Shown here: positions 1-7,832 of the stretch, piece after piece
Layout of the letters: every line of letters starts with the position of its first letter
Numbering within the stretch: the stretch's first letter is position 1
Origin: Myxococcales bacterium
Lineage (GTDB): Bacteria > Myxococcota_A > Polyangia > Palsa-1104
Reading direction: 5' to 3'
DNA length: 56,824 nucleotides
Assembly (NCBI GenBank): GCA_028287105.1
Contig: JAQBQH010000022.1
Location: 1 to 56,824 of the forward strand
Translations under genes and position numbers: made by a program
Notes under the pieces: model-generated
What the model was told of the DNA's origin: nothing
What the model saw: only the letters and a program-made list of their open reading frames with translations
Databases searched by the model: none

Positions 1-3000
1 TGAGCGCGGCGCGTGCGCGCGCGGCGTCGGCCCCGTCGCCGCCGATCATACCGAGCGCCGTCGCTGCCGCGCGCTGCACCTCGTCCGCGCCTTCGGCCAG
101 GGTGTCGACGAGCGCCGCGCGGATCGCCGCCCGCTCGGTCGCCGCCGCCGGCTTCCGCGTCGCCACGGTCACGAGGCCATAGACGCAGCCGATGCGCGCC
201 TCGGGCCGTCGATCGGCCGCGCGCAGGAGCGCCACCATCGCTTCGACCGCCTTGCCGTTGCCCTTGCCGTTGCCGCCGGAGCCGCCGAGCGCGTCACACG
301 CGATCGCCTGCACCTCGGCGGCGCCGTCGTCGAGCGCCGCCAGCAGCGCCGCCTGCGCGCGCAGGTCGTCGATGCGCCCGAGCCCGTGCGCCGCCGCCAC
401 GCGCAGCTGCTTCTCCGACTCGGCCATCAGCTTCACCAGCGACGGTAGATCGCGCGCAGTCGCCACCTCGGCCGCCGCCAGCGCCGCCTGCTCGCGCAGC
501 TCGACGGCGGCGTTCCGGTCCTCGCGCTCGCGTACCTTCTTCGACAGCGCCAGCCGGAAGAGCGCCGGCGCCGCGCTCGGATTGCCGACCGCGCCGAGGA
601 GCGCCACCGCGACCCGCTGCTGCGCCGGCTCGCCGTCGACCAGCACGTCGAGGAGCGGCCGCAGGCCATGCTCGCCGAGGCGCTGCAGATCCGCCGCCAC
701 CGAGGCGTCGCCCGCCTGAGCGCGCACCACCAGCGGCGTACCGTAGCGGTCGTAGAGCTCGATGAGGAGATTGCGATAGACGGGCTTATCGGCGTGCGCA
801 TACGCCAGCGGCGACAGCTCGCGCTCGAGATCGCCGAGCGTTCCCAGATACTCCTCGAGATCGATGGCGCGCCGCGCGGCGTCGATGACCATCTCCTCCT
901 CGGGTGCACGCCGCATGACGGTGCGATAGAGCGGGGCGGCGCGCTCGCCGTCGCCCCGGCGCAGATGCAGCCGCGCCAGCGTGAAGTAGATCTTCCACTG
1001 CCGGTCGTCGATCTCGAGCGCCCGCTCGTACGCGACGCGCGCGCCGTCGAGATCTTCGCGCTTCTCCAGCACCTCGCCGAGCCGCACCTGCGCCGCCGCG
1101 TCGGCAGGCCCGAGCTGCACCGCGCGCCGCGCATAGCGCAGCGCATCGGCATCCTGATAGAGCTGCAGCGAGAGCTCGGCGATCTGCGGATAGAGCTCGC
1201 GCCCGCGATCCGGCACCAGCTCTGCCGCCTTCTTCAGCGCCGCCACCGCCTCGGCCAGGCGATGGCGCGCGCGCTCCACCTGGGCCAGGCCCATCCAGGC
1301 ATCGGCGCGCAGCGACGGATCCTTGGCGCCGTCGGCGATGTCGCGCAGCACCTCCTCCGCCATTTCCATGCGCCCCATCTTGACCAGCGCATCGGCCGCC
1401 GCGAGCCGGAACGCCGTCGCCAGCGCCTCGTCCTTGCGCTCCTTGATGGCGCGCTCGCGATACTCGGCGGCGCGTATCCCCAGCCGCCCTTGCCGCGCCG
1501 CCACCGTCATCAAGCGCTGCCGCGCCTCGAGCTGCGCCGCGCGATCGTGCTTCTCCGCCGCGCGTTCGAACAGGCCGGCCCACACGTCCTCCGCCTCGCG
1601 GTCGCGACGCAGCCGCTCCAGCGTCGAGCCCATCCCCTTTTGCGCGGCCACGTCGTCGGGCGCCGCCTTGGTCGCCTTTTCGTACAGGTCGAGCGCCTCG
1701 GGCGCCATGTCGTGCTCGAGATAGACCTCCGCCAGCCGGGTCATCGCCGCCACCTTGGGCCCGCGATTGGAGAGCAGCCGCTGCCACAGCTCGAGCGCCT
1801 TCTTCTTGTTCCCCTTCTGCCAGTGAAGCTCACCGAGCGCCACCAGGTGCGCCTCGTCGGTGGGCTCGATGCGCACGAGCAGCTCCTGCTCCTTCATCGC
1901 CAGCTCGGCCAGGTTCCAGCGCGTGTACAGCTCGGCGAGCTGCGCGTGCAGCGCCGCCTCCGACGACTCCTTGCCCAGCGCCTGCGTGATCTTGAGCGCC
2001 TCGTCGCGGCTGCCCGCCTTCATGAGCCGCTCGGCCAGCTCCAGCCGGAAGCGCGACTCGCCGGGCGCCGACGCGATCAGCCGTCGATACTCCGCAATGG
2101 CGTCGCTGTCGCGCCCGGTGCGCTCGTAGAGCGCGATCAGCCGCTTGCGCGCATCGAGCGCATGCGGATCGGCCTGGAGCGCCCTCTTGAAGTCACTCTG
2201 CGCGCGCTCGGCGTCGCCCAGCTCGTCGTGCAGCCGCGCCAGGAGCTCCCAGTCGGCGAACCCGCGCGACGACTCGGGCCAGGCGCGCTCCCAGTCGGCC
2301 GCGAGCGCGCGCAGCTCGTCGTGCTTGCGCGCCAGCCCCACGATCTTGTCGGCCGCTTCGCGTCGCAGATAGTTGCCGCGCGGCGCCAGCGCGAACGCCT
2401 TGTCGTAGGCGGCGCGCGCCGCCTTGTCGTCGCCCGCGGCCTCGCTCAGCTCGCCGGCGCGCACCCAGGCCGGCCCCTGCTTCGACGGATCGCGCGCCAG
2501 CCGCTCGGCCAGCGTGCGCCACTCGACGGCGGCTTCGCCCGGCTGCCCGTGCGCGGCGAGCGCCTCGGCCCATTCGCGCCGCACGTCGTCGTCCTTGGGG
2601 TCGAGCTTGATGAGCTCGTCGTAGTAGCGTCGCGCCTCGGCGAGCGCCGTCTTCGCGCCGACCTCGCGGTCTGACTGCAGCGCCAGATCGGCGAGCTTGC
2701 GCAGAAGCGGTCGCTTGCGCTTGCCATCGGCGCTCTTCAAGGCGCGCTCGTACAACGGCCGCGCGTCGGCGGATTTACCCAGCCGCACGTCCGCGTCGGC
2801 GAGCGCAGCGAGCGCGCGCGCGTCCTCGGGCGCGACCTCGAGCGCCGCCGCGTACGCTTTGGCCGCCGCCGCGAAGTCGCCCCGCGCCCGCGCCGCGTGG
2901 CCAGCGACGATCCAATCGGCCGCGTCCTCGCTCTTCTCTGCCGCCGCCGTCAGCTCGCGGCGCAGCTCGTCGACGCTCTTGTACTGCCGATAGAGCGCCG

Positions 3001-3160
3001 TCAGCTTGCCGAGCGCATCGGCGTCCTCGGGATCGCGATGCAGGATCTGCTTGTAGCGCGCCACCACGCGCGCGTCGAAGGGCGAGCGCTTGACCTCCCA
3101 ATCGGCGCGCGCCAGCGGCACACACGCGAACAGGGCCAGCGCGACGGCGAGGTGGCGCAT
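1..3160 (-). CDS. Secreted TPR/HEAT-repeat protein (3' end outside window)
   Basis: An open frame runs from the ATG at 3160 to the left edge with no stop, so about 1053 residues are visible and the C-terminus is missing. Residues 1-19 (MRHLAVALALFACVPLARA) form a signal peptide with an Ala-X-Ala-like cleavage site. From about residue 30 to 800 the protein is a continuous series of tetratricopeptide-type helix pairs, recurring as A-x-x-x-Y-x-x-A-L-x-x-x-P. From about 830 to the edge it turns into HEAT-like helical repeats of the form VRVAAAHALGRI. Such periplasmic or outer-membrane scaffold proteins are abundant in Myxococcota; no catalytic motif is visible. The start is supported by the signal peptide and by TACAAT seven nt upstream, with no Shine-Dalgarno. 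The large plus-strand frames over this region are antisense shadows. Confidence 0.85.
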   Translation of the reverse strand, partial: MRHLAVALALFACVPLARADWEVKRSPFDARVVARYKQILHRDPEDADALGKLTALYRQYKSVDELRRELTAAAEKSEDAADWIVAGHAARARGDFAAAAKAYAAALEVAPEDARALAALADADVRLGKSADARPLYERALKSADGKRKRPLLRKLADLALQSDREVGAKTALAEARRYYDELIKLDPKDDDVRREWAEALAAHGQPGEAAVEWRTLAERLARDPSKQGPAWVRAGELSEAAGDDKAARAAYDKAFALAPRGNYLRREAADKIVGLARKHDELRALAADWERAWPESSRGFADWELLARLHDELGDAERAQSDFKRALQADPHALDARKRLIALYERTGRDSDAIAEYRRLIASAPGESRFRLELAERLMKAGSRDEALKITQALGKESSEAALHAQLAELYTRWNLAELAMKEQELLVRIEPTDEAHLVALGELHWQKGNKKKALELWQRLLSNRGPKVAAMTRLAEVYLEHDMAPEALDLYEKATKAAPDDVAAQKGMGSTLERLRRDREAEDVWAGLFERAAEKHDRAAQLEARQRLMTVAARQGRLGIRAAEYRERAIKERKDEALATAFRLAAADALVKMGRMEMAEEVLRDIADGAKDPSLRADAWMGLAQVERARHRLAEAVAALKKAAELVPDRGRELYPQIAELSLQLYQDADALRYARRAVQLGPADAAAQVRLGEVLEKREDLDGARVAYERALEIDDRQWKIYFTLARLHLRRGDGERAAPLYRTVMRRAPEEEMVIDAARRAIDLEEYLGTLGDLERELSPLAYAHADKPVYRNLLIELYDRYGTPLVVRAQAGDASVAADLQRLGEHGLRPLLDVLVDGEPAQQRVAVALLGAVGNPSAAPALFRLALSKKVREREDRNAAVELREQAALAAAEVATARDLPSLVKLMAESEKQLRVAAAHGLGRIDDLRAQAALLAALDDGAAEVQAIACDALGGSGGNGKGNGKAVEAMVALLRAADRRPEARIGCVYGLVTVATRKPAAATERAAIRAALVDTLAEGADEVQRAAATALGMIGGDGADAARARAAL

Positions 3161-3167
3161 CGCCGCA

Positions 3168-3173
3168 ATTGTA
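3168..3173 (-). promoter_or_regulatory. Putative -10 element (TACAAT) of the TPR/HEAT gene
   Basis: TACAAT on the minus strand, followed by 7 nt (TGCGGCG) and then the ATG at 3160. No Shine-Dalgarno lies between, so a leaderless or near-leaderless transcript is likely. No -35 box is evident. Confidence 0.45.
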
Positions 3174-3202
3174 GCGCGCTTTTCGCGGATGCTAGCGACT
3201 GC

Positions 3203-3646
3203 CTAATGATAGCGGTTGGTGCGGATGAGCTGGAGGATCTGGTGCAGCTTCTGGCGGCGCGTCTCGTAGAGATAGTCGTTGAGCAGCCGCTGGTGCTTCT
3301 TCGCTAGGCTCATGAGCTTGACGCCGGTCCCGTGCACGAGGTCCATGCCGAGGTCGTCGTAACGAACCTGACCGCGCGCCCAGATCGTGTCGCTCGTGCC
3401 CGGCAACGCGAACTCGAGCTGCACGTTCTTCGACTGCCGCCCGAACTGCCGCGACGGCGTCGCCACCCGGTTCATATACAGCCCCGTCGACGAGATGTTG
3501 GTCGTCAGCGCGCGATGCGGTCGATCGTCGACGTACTCGTCGAGGAAGATCTCGAGCGGCACACGCTCGAGGTCACGGCGCTCGGCGCGCCAGCTCGGCT
3601 TCTTGGTCCAGGCGGTGCGGTGCGGCAGCTTCGGAATCAGCGGCAT
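3203..3646 (-). CDS. PilZ domain protein
   Basis: 147-residue cytoplasmic protein. Residues about 20-115 have the PilZ pattern: a basic N-terminal motif (RAERRDLERVPL) resembling the RxxxR c-di-GMP motif, and TTNISSTGLYMN, equivalent to the (D/N)xSxxG motif (here N-I-S-S-T-G). The C-terminus is a basic helix. PilZ proteins bind c-di-GMP and act on motility, polysaccharide or transcription. The ATG at 3646 is preferred over an in-frame extension to 3871, because it has GGAGA about 6 nt upstream and because the extension would be antisense to pgpA. Divergent from pgpA; both promoters would lie in the 3647-3689 gap, which contains TACAAT/TATCCT elements. Ligand binding is inferred from motifs only. 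Confidence 0.8.
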   Translation of the reverse strand: MPLIPKLPHRTAWTKKPSWRAERRDLERVPLEIFLDEYVDDRPHRALTTNISSTGLYMNRVATPSRQFGRQSKNVQLEFALPGTSDTIWARGQVRYDDLGMDLVHGTGVKLMSLAKKHQRLLNDYLYETRRQKLHQILQLIRTNRYH

Positions 3647-3689
3647 CCAACGTCTCCAATCCGGGTGGGATATGTAGGATATTGTAGTT

Positions 3690-4280
3690 GTGACAAGCGC
3701 CGAGGTCAAAAAAAGCGCGCAAATGTGGCACCATGCAGGCGTGGCAGCCTCTGCGCCCGACTCCCCGCCGTCCGTCGCCGGCGTGCGCCCGCCGTTCTGG
3801 GTCACGCTGGTCGCGACGTCGTTCGGCGCCGGCTTCATGCCCGGCATGCCCGGCCACACCGGCACGCTCACCGCCGTCGCGATGGCCTGGGGGCTCGCGC
3901 ACGCGCCGGCGTGGCTCTACGGCATCGTGCTGCTCTTCATCATCGCCATCGGCACCATCGCGTCGGAGCTGTGGGGGCAATCGACCGGCGTCCCCGACGA
4001 TCAGCGCATCGTCGTCGACGAAGTGGTCGGCTACCTGGCGACGCTGATGTTCGTGCCGCGCACCTGGCCCACGCTCATCGTCGCCTTCTTCCTCTTCCGG
4101 CTGCTCGACGTCTGGAAGCCGGGCCCGATCGGAAAAGCGGATCGCACGCTCGGCGGCGGCGTCGGCGTCATGGCCGACGATCTGGTCGCCGGCGTCATCG
4201 GCGCGCTCATCATGATCCCGCTCTATTACTCGGGCGCGATCGGGTGGGTCACCCAACAGCTCATGCGCGTGGTCGGATGA
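3690..4280 (+). CDS. pgpA: Phosphatidylglycerophosphatase A (PgpA-like)
   Basis: 196-residue integral membrane enzyme that would dephosphorylate phosphatidylglycerol phosphate to phosphatidylglycerol in phospholipid synthesis. Family motifs are present in order: GFMPGMPGHTGTL (about 48-60), DDQRIVVDEVVG (103-114, with D110/E111 as expected metal ligands), FRLLDVWKPGPI (136-147) and GVMADDLVAG (159-168). Several hydrophobic helices lie between them. The start used is GTG 3690; an in-frame ATG at 3726 just before the conserved domain is an alternative and would shorten the N-terminal tail. The stop overlaps the ATG of the next gene by ATGA (4277-4280), so the two are probably translationally coupled, an odd pairing with a secretion C-ring protein. 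Confidence 0.88.
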   Translation: MTSAEVKKSAQMWHHAGVAASAPDSPPSVAGVRPPFWVTLVATSFGAGFMPGMPGHTGTLTAVAMAWGLAHAPAWLYGIVLLFIIAIGTIASELWGQSTGVPDDQRIVVDEVVGYLATLMFVPRTWPTLIVAFFLFRLLDVWKPGPIGKADRTLGGGVGVMADDLVAGVIGALIMIPLYYSGAIGWVTQQLMRVVG

Positions 4281-5389
4281 CGCTGCCGGCAAAAAAGCGG
4301 GTGCGGCCGTTTCCGCTCGCCGAGCTGCCGCGGGTCGCGCGCGCGCAGGTCGAGGCGGCGCGTCTGCTCATGGCGCGCCTGCCGCTCGACGCCGGCGCCG
4401 AGTGGCAGGCCGCGTGTCGCGCGCTCGGCGGCGAGGTCACCCTCACCGTCACCGAGGTGTACGCGCTGCCGGCGCGCGAGCTGACGATGCAGGCGCGCGG
4501 CGCCGCCGTGAAGCTGACGCTGCCGGGGCAGCGCTGGGCGCTCGTCGTCGTCGAGTCGGCGCTCGCCGGCAAGCTGGCGCGCGCGGCCCTCGGGATCGAG
4601 GAGCCGGAGCTCGGCGCGCCACGCCCGCTGACGCTGGCGGAGGAGGGCGCCCTCGAGTTCCTCGTCGCTGCGCTGGCGGGCGAGACGGCGCAGGTGGCCG
4701 GTGTCGCCGGCGAAGGCGCGCTCGCGTCGCTGGCGATCTCCGTCGCCGACGGCTGGCTGGCGGCGGCGCAGGCGCGGGTCACCTCGCCCGCCGGCGACGG
4801 ATGGGCGCGGCTGATCGTCCCCGACGCGCTACGCCTCGGCGCCCCCGCGCCGCGCACGCTCGAGGCGATCCTGGCGCGCGCCGGTCGCCTCGACGACGCG
4901 CACGTGCCGCTGCGCCTCGAGGTCGGCCGCACCGCGGTCGCGCGCGACGATCTATCGGGCCTCGCCGCCGGCGACGTGATCCTCTTCGAGCGCTTCGGCG
5001 TGCGCGACGCGCGCGGCGGGCCGGTGACGCTGCGCCTCGGTCGCGGCGGATTCGCCGCCCGCCTCGATGGCGACGCGCTCGCCATCGTCCAACAGTACCG
5101 CTTGAACCTGGGAGCCCCGAACATGGACTTCGATCCGTCGCAGAAGCCGGACGCCGCCAGCGCCGATCAACTGTTGCGCGAGCTGCCGGTCGAGGTCGTG
5201 TGCGAGCTGGGCCGCGTCACCATCAGCGGCCGCGAGCTCATCGAGCTCCGGCCCGGCGCGGTCATTCCGGCCGGCCGGCCGCTCTCGGGTCCGGTCGACC
5301 TCACCGTCGGTGGCCGCGTGGTCGCGCGCGGCGAGCTGGTCGACGTCGAGGGCGAAATCGGAGTGCGGATCGTTCAGATCTGCGAGTAG
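4277..5389 (+). CDS. sctQ: Type III secretion/flagellar C-ring protein, SctQ (YscQ/FliN) type
   Basis: 370 residues. The C-terminal part carries two SpoA (surface presentation of antigens) domains, as in SctQ: SpoA1 at about 205-275 (DDLSGLAAGDVILFERFGV) and SpoA2 at about 295-368 (LPVEVVCELGRVTISGREL, then LRPGAVIPAGRPLSGPVDL). This domain builds the cytoplasmic sorting platform of type III secretion systems and the flagellar switch. The N-terminal 200 residues are Ala/Leu-rich as in other SctQ proteins. The start ATG overlaps the pgpA stop. The 3' end overlaps the convergent glgA by 16 nt. No other secretion or flagellar gene is in the window, so this looks like a lone or split-off component. 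An internal start at 5123 could produce a free SpoA2 isoform. Family assignment is good; function in this organism is inferred. Confidence 0.8.
   Translation: MTLPAKKRVRPFPLAELPRVARAQVEAARLLMARLPLDAGAEWQAACRALGGEVTLTVTEVYALPARELTMQARGAAVKLTLPGQRWALVVVESALAGKLARAALGIEEPELGAPRPLTLAEEGALEFLVAALAGETAQVAGVAGEGALASLAISVADGWLAAAQARVTSPAGDGWARLIVPDALRLGAPAPRTLEAILARAGRLDDAHVPLRLEVGRTAVARDDLSGLAAGDVILFERFGVRDARGGPVTLRLGRGGFAARLDGDALAIVQQYRLNLGAPNMDFDPSQKPDAASADQLLRELPVEVVCELGRVTISGRELIELRPGAVIPAGRPLSGPVDLTVGGRVVARGELVDVEGEIGVRIVQICE
5110..5125 (+). promoter_or_regulatory. Internal ribosome-binding site and ATG within sctQ
   Basis: GGGAG (5110-5114), 8 nt spacer, then ATG 5123 in the sctQ frame at codon 283 (M-D-F-D-P-S-Q). 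Translation from here would give an 88-residue SpoA2-only protein (5123-5389). Short SctQ isoforms made this way are known in Yersinia and Salmonella. Confidence 0.55.
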
Positions 5390-6810
5390 AGGCGCGAGTA
5401 GGCTTCGGCGGAGCGCGTCCAGCTGAAGTCCTGCGCCATGCAGCGCTTGACGAGCGCGCTGAAGTCGTCGGGATTGCCGTAGGCGACGAGCGCGCGGCGC
5501 CAGCTCTCGGTCAGCGACGGCACGTCGTAGCTCTCGAACTTGAAGCCGGTGCCGCTGCGCGAGCGCGCGTCGAAGTCGACGATGGTGTCGTCGAGACCGC
5601 CGGTGGCGCGCACGATGGGCGGCGTGCCGTAGCGTAGCGAGTACATCTGGTTGAGCCCGCACGGCTCGAAGCGTGAGGGCATGACGTAGAGATCGCAGCC
5701 CGCTTCGATGCGATGCGCCAGCGCCTCGTCGTAGCCGATGCGCACCGACAGCTTGCGCGGATGGCGCGCCGCCAGCTCGCTCAGCGCGCTCTCGAGCTCC
5801 GGCGCGCCCGACCCGAGGATGACGTACTGAAGGTCGCGCTCGAGGAGCGTCGGCAGCGCGCCCAGGATCAGATCGAAGCCCTTCTGATCGGTCAGCCGCG
5901 AGATCGATCCGCACAGCGGCACGTCGGCGCGCACCGGCAGATTGAGCTCGCGCTGCAGCGCCGCTTTGCACACGCGCTTGCCCGCGAGCGACTCCGCCGA
6001 ATAGGTCGCCGGCAGCTGGACGTCGCGCTCTGGATTCCAGACGTCGTAGTCGCAGCCGTTCAGGATGCCGGTCAAAACCTTGGCTCTGGCGCGCAATACG
6101 CCGTCCATTCCGAATCCCTGCTCGGGGGTCTGGATCTCGCGCGCGTAGCGCGGGCTCACCGTCGTCAAACGGTCAGCCACCGTCAACCCCGCCTTGAGAT
6201 AGCTCGCCTGACCATAGAATTCGTAGCCTTCAGGATTGTAATACTCGCGCGGCAGCCCCAATGGGTCGATGACCGATTCTGGAAACAGTCCTTGAAACGC
6301 GAGATTGTGGATCGTGAATACGGTTTTGGGCGGCGGCAATCCGCCCCAGCGCCGCCGGGCAAAGAGGATCGCAGGTCCCGCCTGCCAATCGTGACCGTGG
6401 ACGACGTCGGGCCAGGCACCGAACTCCGCCGCCAGCGCCAGCGCCGCCGATCCGAGCAGCGCGAAGCGGCGCGCGTTGTCGGCGTAGTCGCCGTTGGCGT
6501 CGCCGTAGATGCCGTCGCGATCGAACGAAGGCTTGTGGTCGACCAGGTAGACGCGCACCTTCGGGGTCGACGCCGCCTGCCCTTCGTACACGCCGACAGC
6601 GACGGTATCGCCGCCCAGCGGCGCCGCCAGCCCGCGCAGCCGGCGCGCCAGCCCGAAGCGCTCGGGATCGACCGACCGATAGCGCGGCGTCACCACCGTG
6701 ACATCGTGGCCGAGCGCCGCCAACGCCTTGGGCAGCGCACCGAGCACATCCGCCAGTCCGCCGGTCTTGGAGTAGGGCGCGACCTCGGAGGCGACGTGCA
6801 AGATGCGCAT
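5374..6810 (-). CDS. glgA: Glycogen synthase (ADP-glucose type, GT5)
   Basis: 478 residues from the ATG at 6810. It transfers glucose from ADP-glucose to the growing alpha-1,4-glucan chain in the cytoplasm. The diagnostic N-terminal motif YSKTGGLADV places the sugar-nucleotide lysine at K15. Further family features are HGHDWQAG, FTIHNLAFQG, the acceptor-domain start SRLTDQKG, and the C-terminal catalytic stretch PSRFEPCGLNQ followed by YGTPPIVRATGGL. Length is typical for bacterial GlgA. The chosen start overlaps the galT stop by ATGA; an upstream in-frame extension to 6885 lies inside galT and is not conserved-looking. It is the last gene of the GH57-galT-glgA set, consistent with glycogen metabolism. 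The 3' end overlaps sctQ. Confidence 0.95.
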   Translation of the reverse strand: MRILHVASEVAPYSKTGGLADVLGALPKALAALGHDVTVVTPRYRSVDPERFGLARRLRGLAAPLGGDTVAVGVYEGQAASTPKVRVYLVDHKPSFDRDGIYGDANGDYADNARRFALLGSAALALAAEFGAWPDVVHGHDWQAGPAILFARRRWGGLPPPKTVFTIHNLAFQGLFPESVIDPLGLPREYYNPEGYEFYGQASYLKAGLTVADRLTTVSPRYAREIQTPEQGFGMDGVLRARAKVLTGILNGCDYDVWNPERDVQLPATYSAESLAGKRVCKAALQRELNLPVRADVPLCGSISRLTDQKGFDLILGALPTLLERDLQYVILGSGAPELESALSELAARHPRKLSVRIGYDEALAHRIEAGCDLYVMPSRFEPCGLNQMYSLRYGTPPIVRATGGLDDTIVDFDARSRSGTGFKFESYDVPSLTESWRRALVAYGNPDDFSALVKRCMAQDFSWTRSAEAYSRLYSQI

Positions 6811-7814
6811 CAGACCTGGATCTCTCGCAAGAACCTGGCCGCCTCTTCGGGCGGAGTGGGGTTGATATAGAACCCGGAACCCCATTCGAAACCAGCGACC
6901 TGAATCAGCGTCGGCATGATTTCGATGTGCCAGTGGTAATGCGCCGGATGGTCATCGCCAAATGGGGTGGTATGCAGAATGAAGTTGTACGGTGGATCGC
7001 CGAGCGCCACATTCAGCTTGGATAACGAAACCTTCAGCGCATTGGCCAGATATGCGAAATCCTCTTTCGAGGTCTGCTCGAAGCGTGCACGGTGCGCGCG
7101 TGGCATGATCCAGGTCTCGAACGGAAACTTCGGCGCATAAGGCTCGAAGGCGACGAAGGCCGGATTCTCGTAGACCAGCCGCTCGCGCTCCTTTAGCTCC
7201 TGCCGCGCGATGTCGCAGAAGACGCAGCGCTCCTTGAGCCGCCAATATTTGCGCGCGCCCTTCATCTCCTCGGAGACGACCTTCGGCACCACCGGCAGCG
7301 CGATCAGCTGCGAGTGCGGATGGTCGAGGCTGGCACCGGCGGTGGCGCCGTGGTTCTTGAAGATCATGACGTACTTCAGGCGCCCATCGCGCGACAGGTC
7401 GAGCATGCGCTCGCGGTAGCCCTCGAGGACGCCCGTGATGTCGGCCTCGGAGAGGTCGCAGAAGCGCTTCGCGTGCTCCGGCGTCTCGACGAGCACCTCG
7501 TGTGCGCCGATGCCGTTCATGCGGTCGTAGATGCCGTCGCCCGACCGGTCGAGATCGCCTTCGACGCGCAGCGCGGGAAACTTGTTGGGAAAGACCCGCA
7601 GCCGCCAGCCGGGGGCGTTGGCGCGCGCCCCGGGACCGTCGGCGGGCCGATGGGCCAACAGCTCGGGCGGCGTCATCGCCTCCTGCCCCGGGCAGAAGGG
7701 GCAGACGCCACGGCGCGGCTCGGCGCGCGCCCCGTAGTCATGCGGGCGCTTGGTGCGTTCGGTGGCGATGATGACCCATCGTCCGACGATCGGGTCCTTG
7801 CGAAGCTCGGGCAT
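6810..7814 (-). CDS. galT: Galactose-1-phosphate uridylyltransferase (HIT superfamily)
   Basis: 334 residues. GalT exchanges UMP between UDP-glucose and galactose-1-phosphate in the Leloir pathway. Visible signatures are the zinc cysteines CPFC (C38/C41), a second CVFC pair, the active-site HPH at H165/H167 within SLDHPHSQ, and the C-terminal HTTPFGDDHPAHYHWHIEI. Because the gene sits between a GH57 glucanotransferase and glgA, the true nucleotide donor could be ADP-glucose or another sugar nucleotide; GalT-like ADP-sugar phosphorylases exist. The start ATG has no Shine-Dalgarno but has TAGATT 8 nt upstream, in the 18-nt gap after the GH57 stop. Confidence 0.9.
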   Translation of the reverse strand: MPELRKDPIVGRWVIIATERTKRPHDYGARAEPRRGVCPFCPGQEAMTPPELLAHRPADGPGARANAPGWRLRVFPNKFPALRVEGDLDRSGDGIYDRMNGIGAHEVLVETPEHAKRFCDLSEADITGVLEGYRERMLDLSRDGRLKYVMIFKNHGATAGASLDHPHSQLIALPVVPKVVSEEMKGARKYWRLKERCVFCDIARQELKERERLVYENPAFVAFEPYAPKFPFETWIMPRAHRARFEQTSKEDFAYLANALKVSLSKLNVALGDPPYNFILHTTPFGDDHPAHYHWHIEIMPTLIQVAGFEWGSGFYINPTPPEEAARFLREIQV

Positions 7815-7832
7815 GCCGCGCGAATCTACGCG

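Noticed and set aside
668-2674. 668-residue plus-strand open frame
   Set aside because: Antisense to the TPR/HEAT gene; the minus strand has a signal peptide and clear repeats, the plus strand has none.
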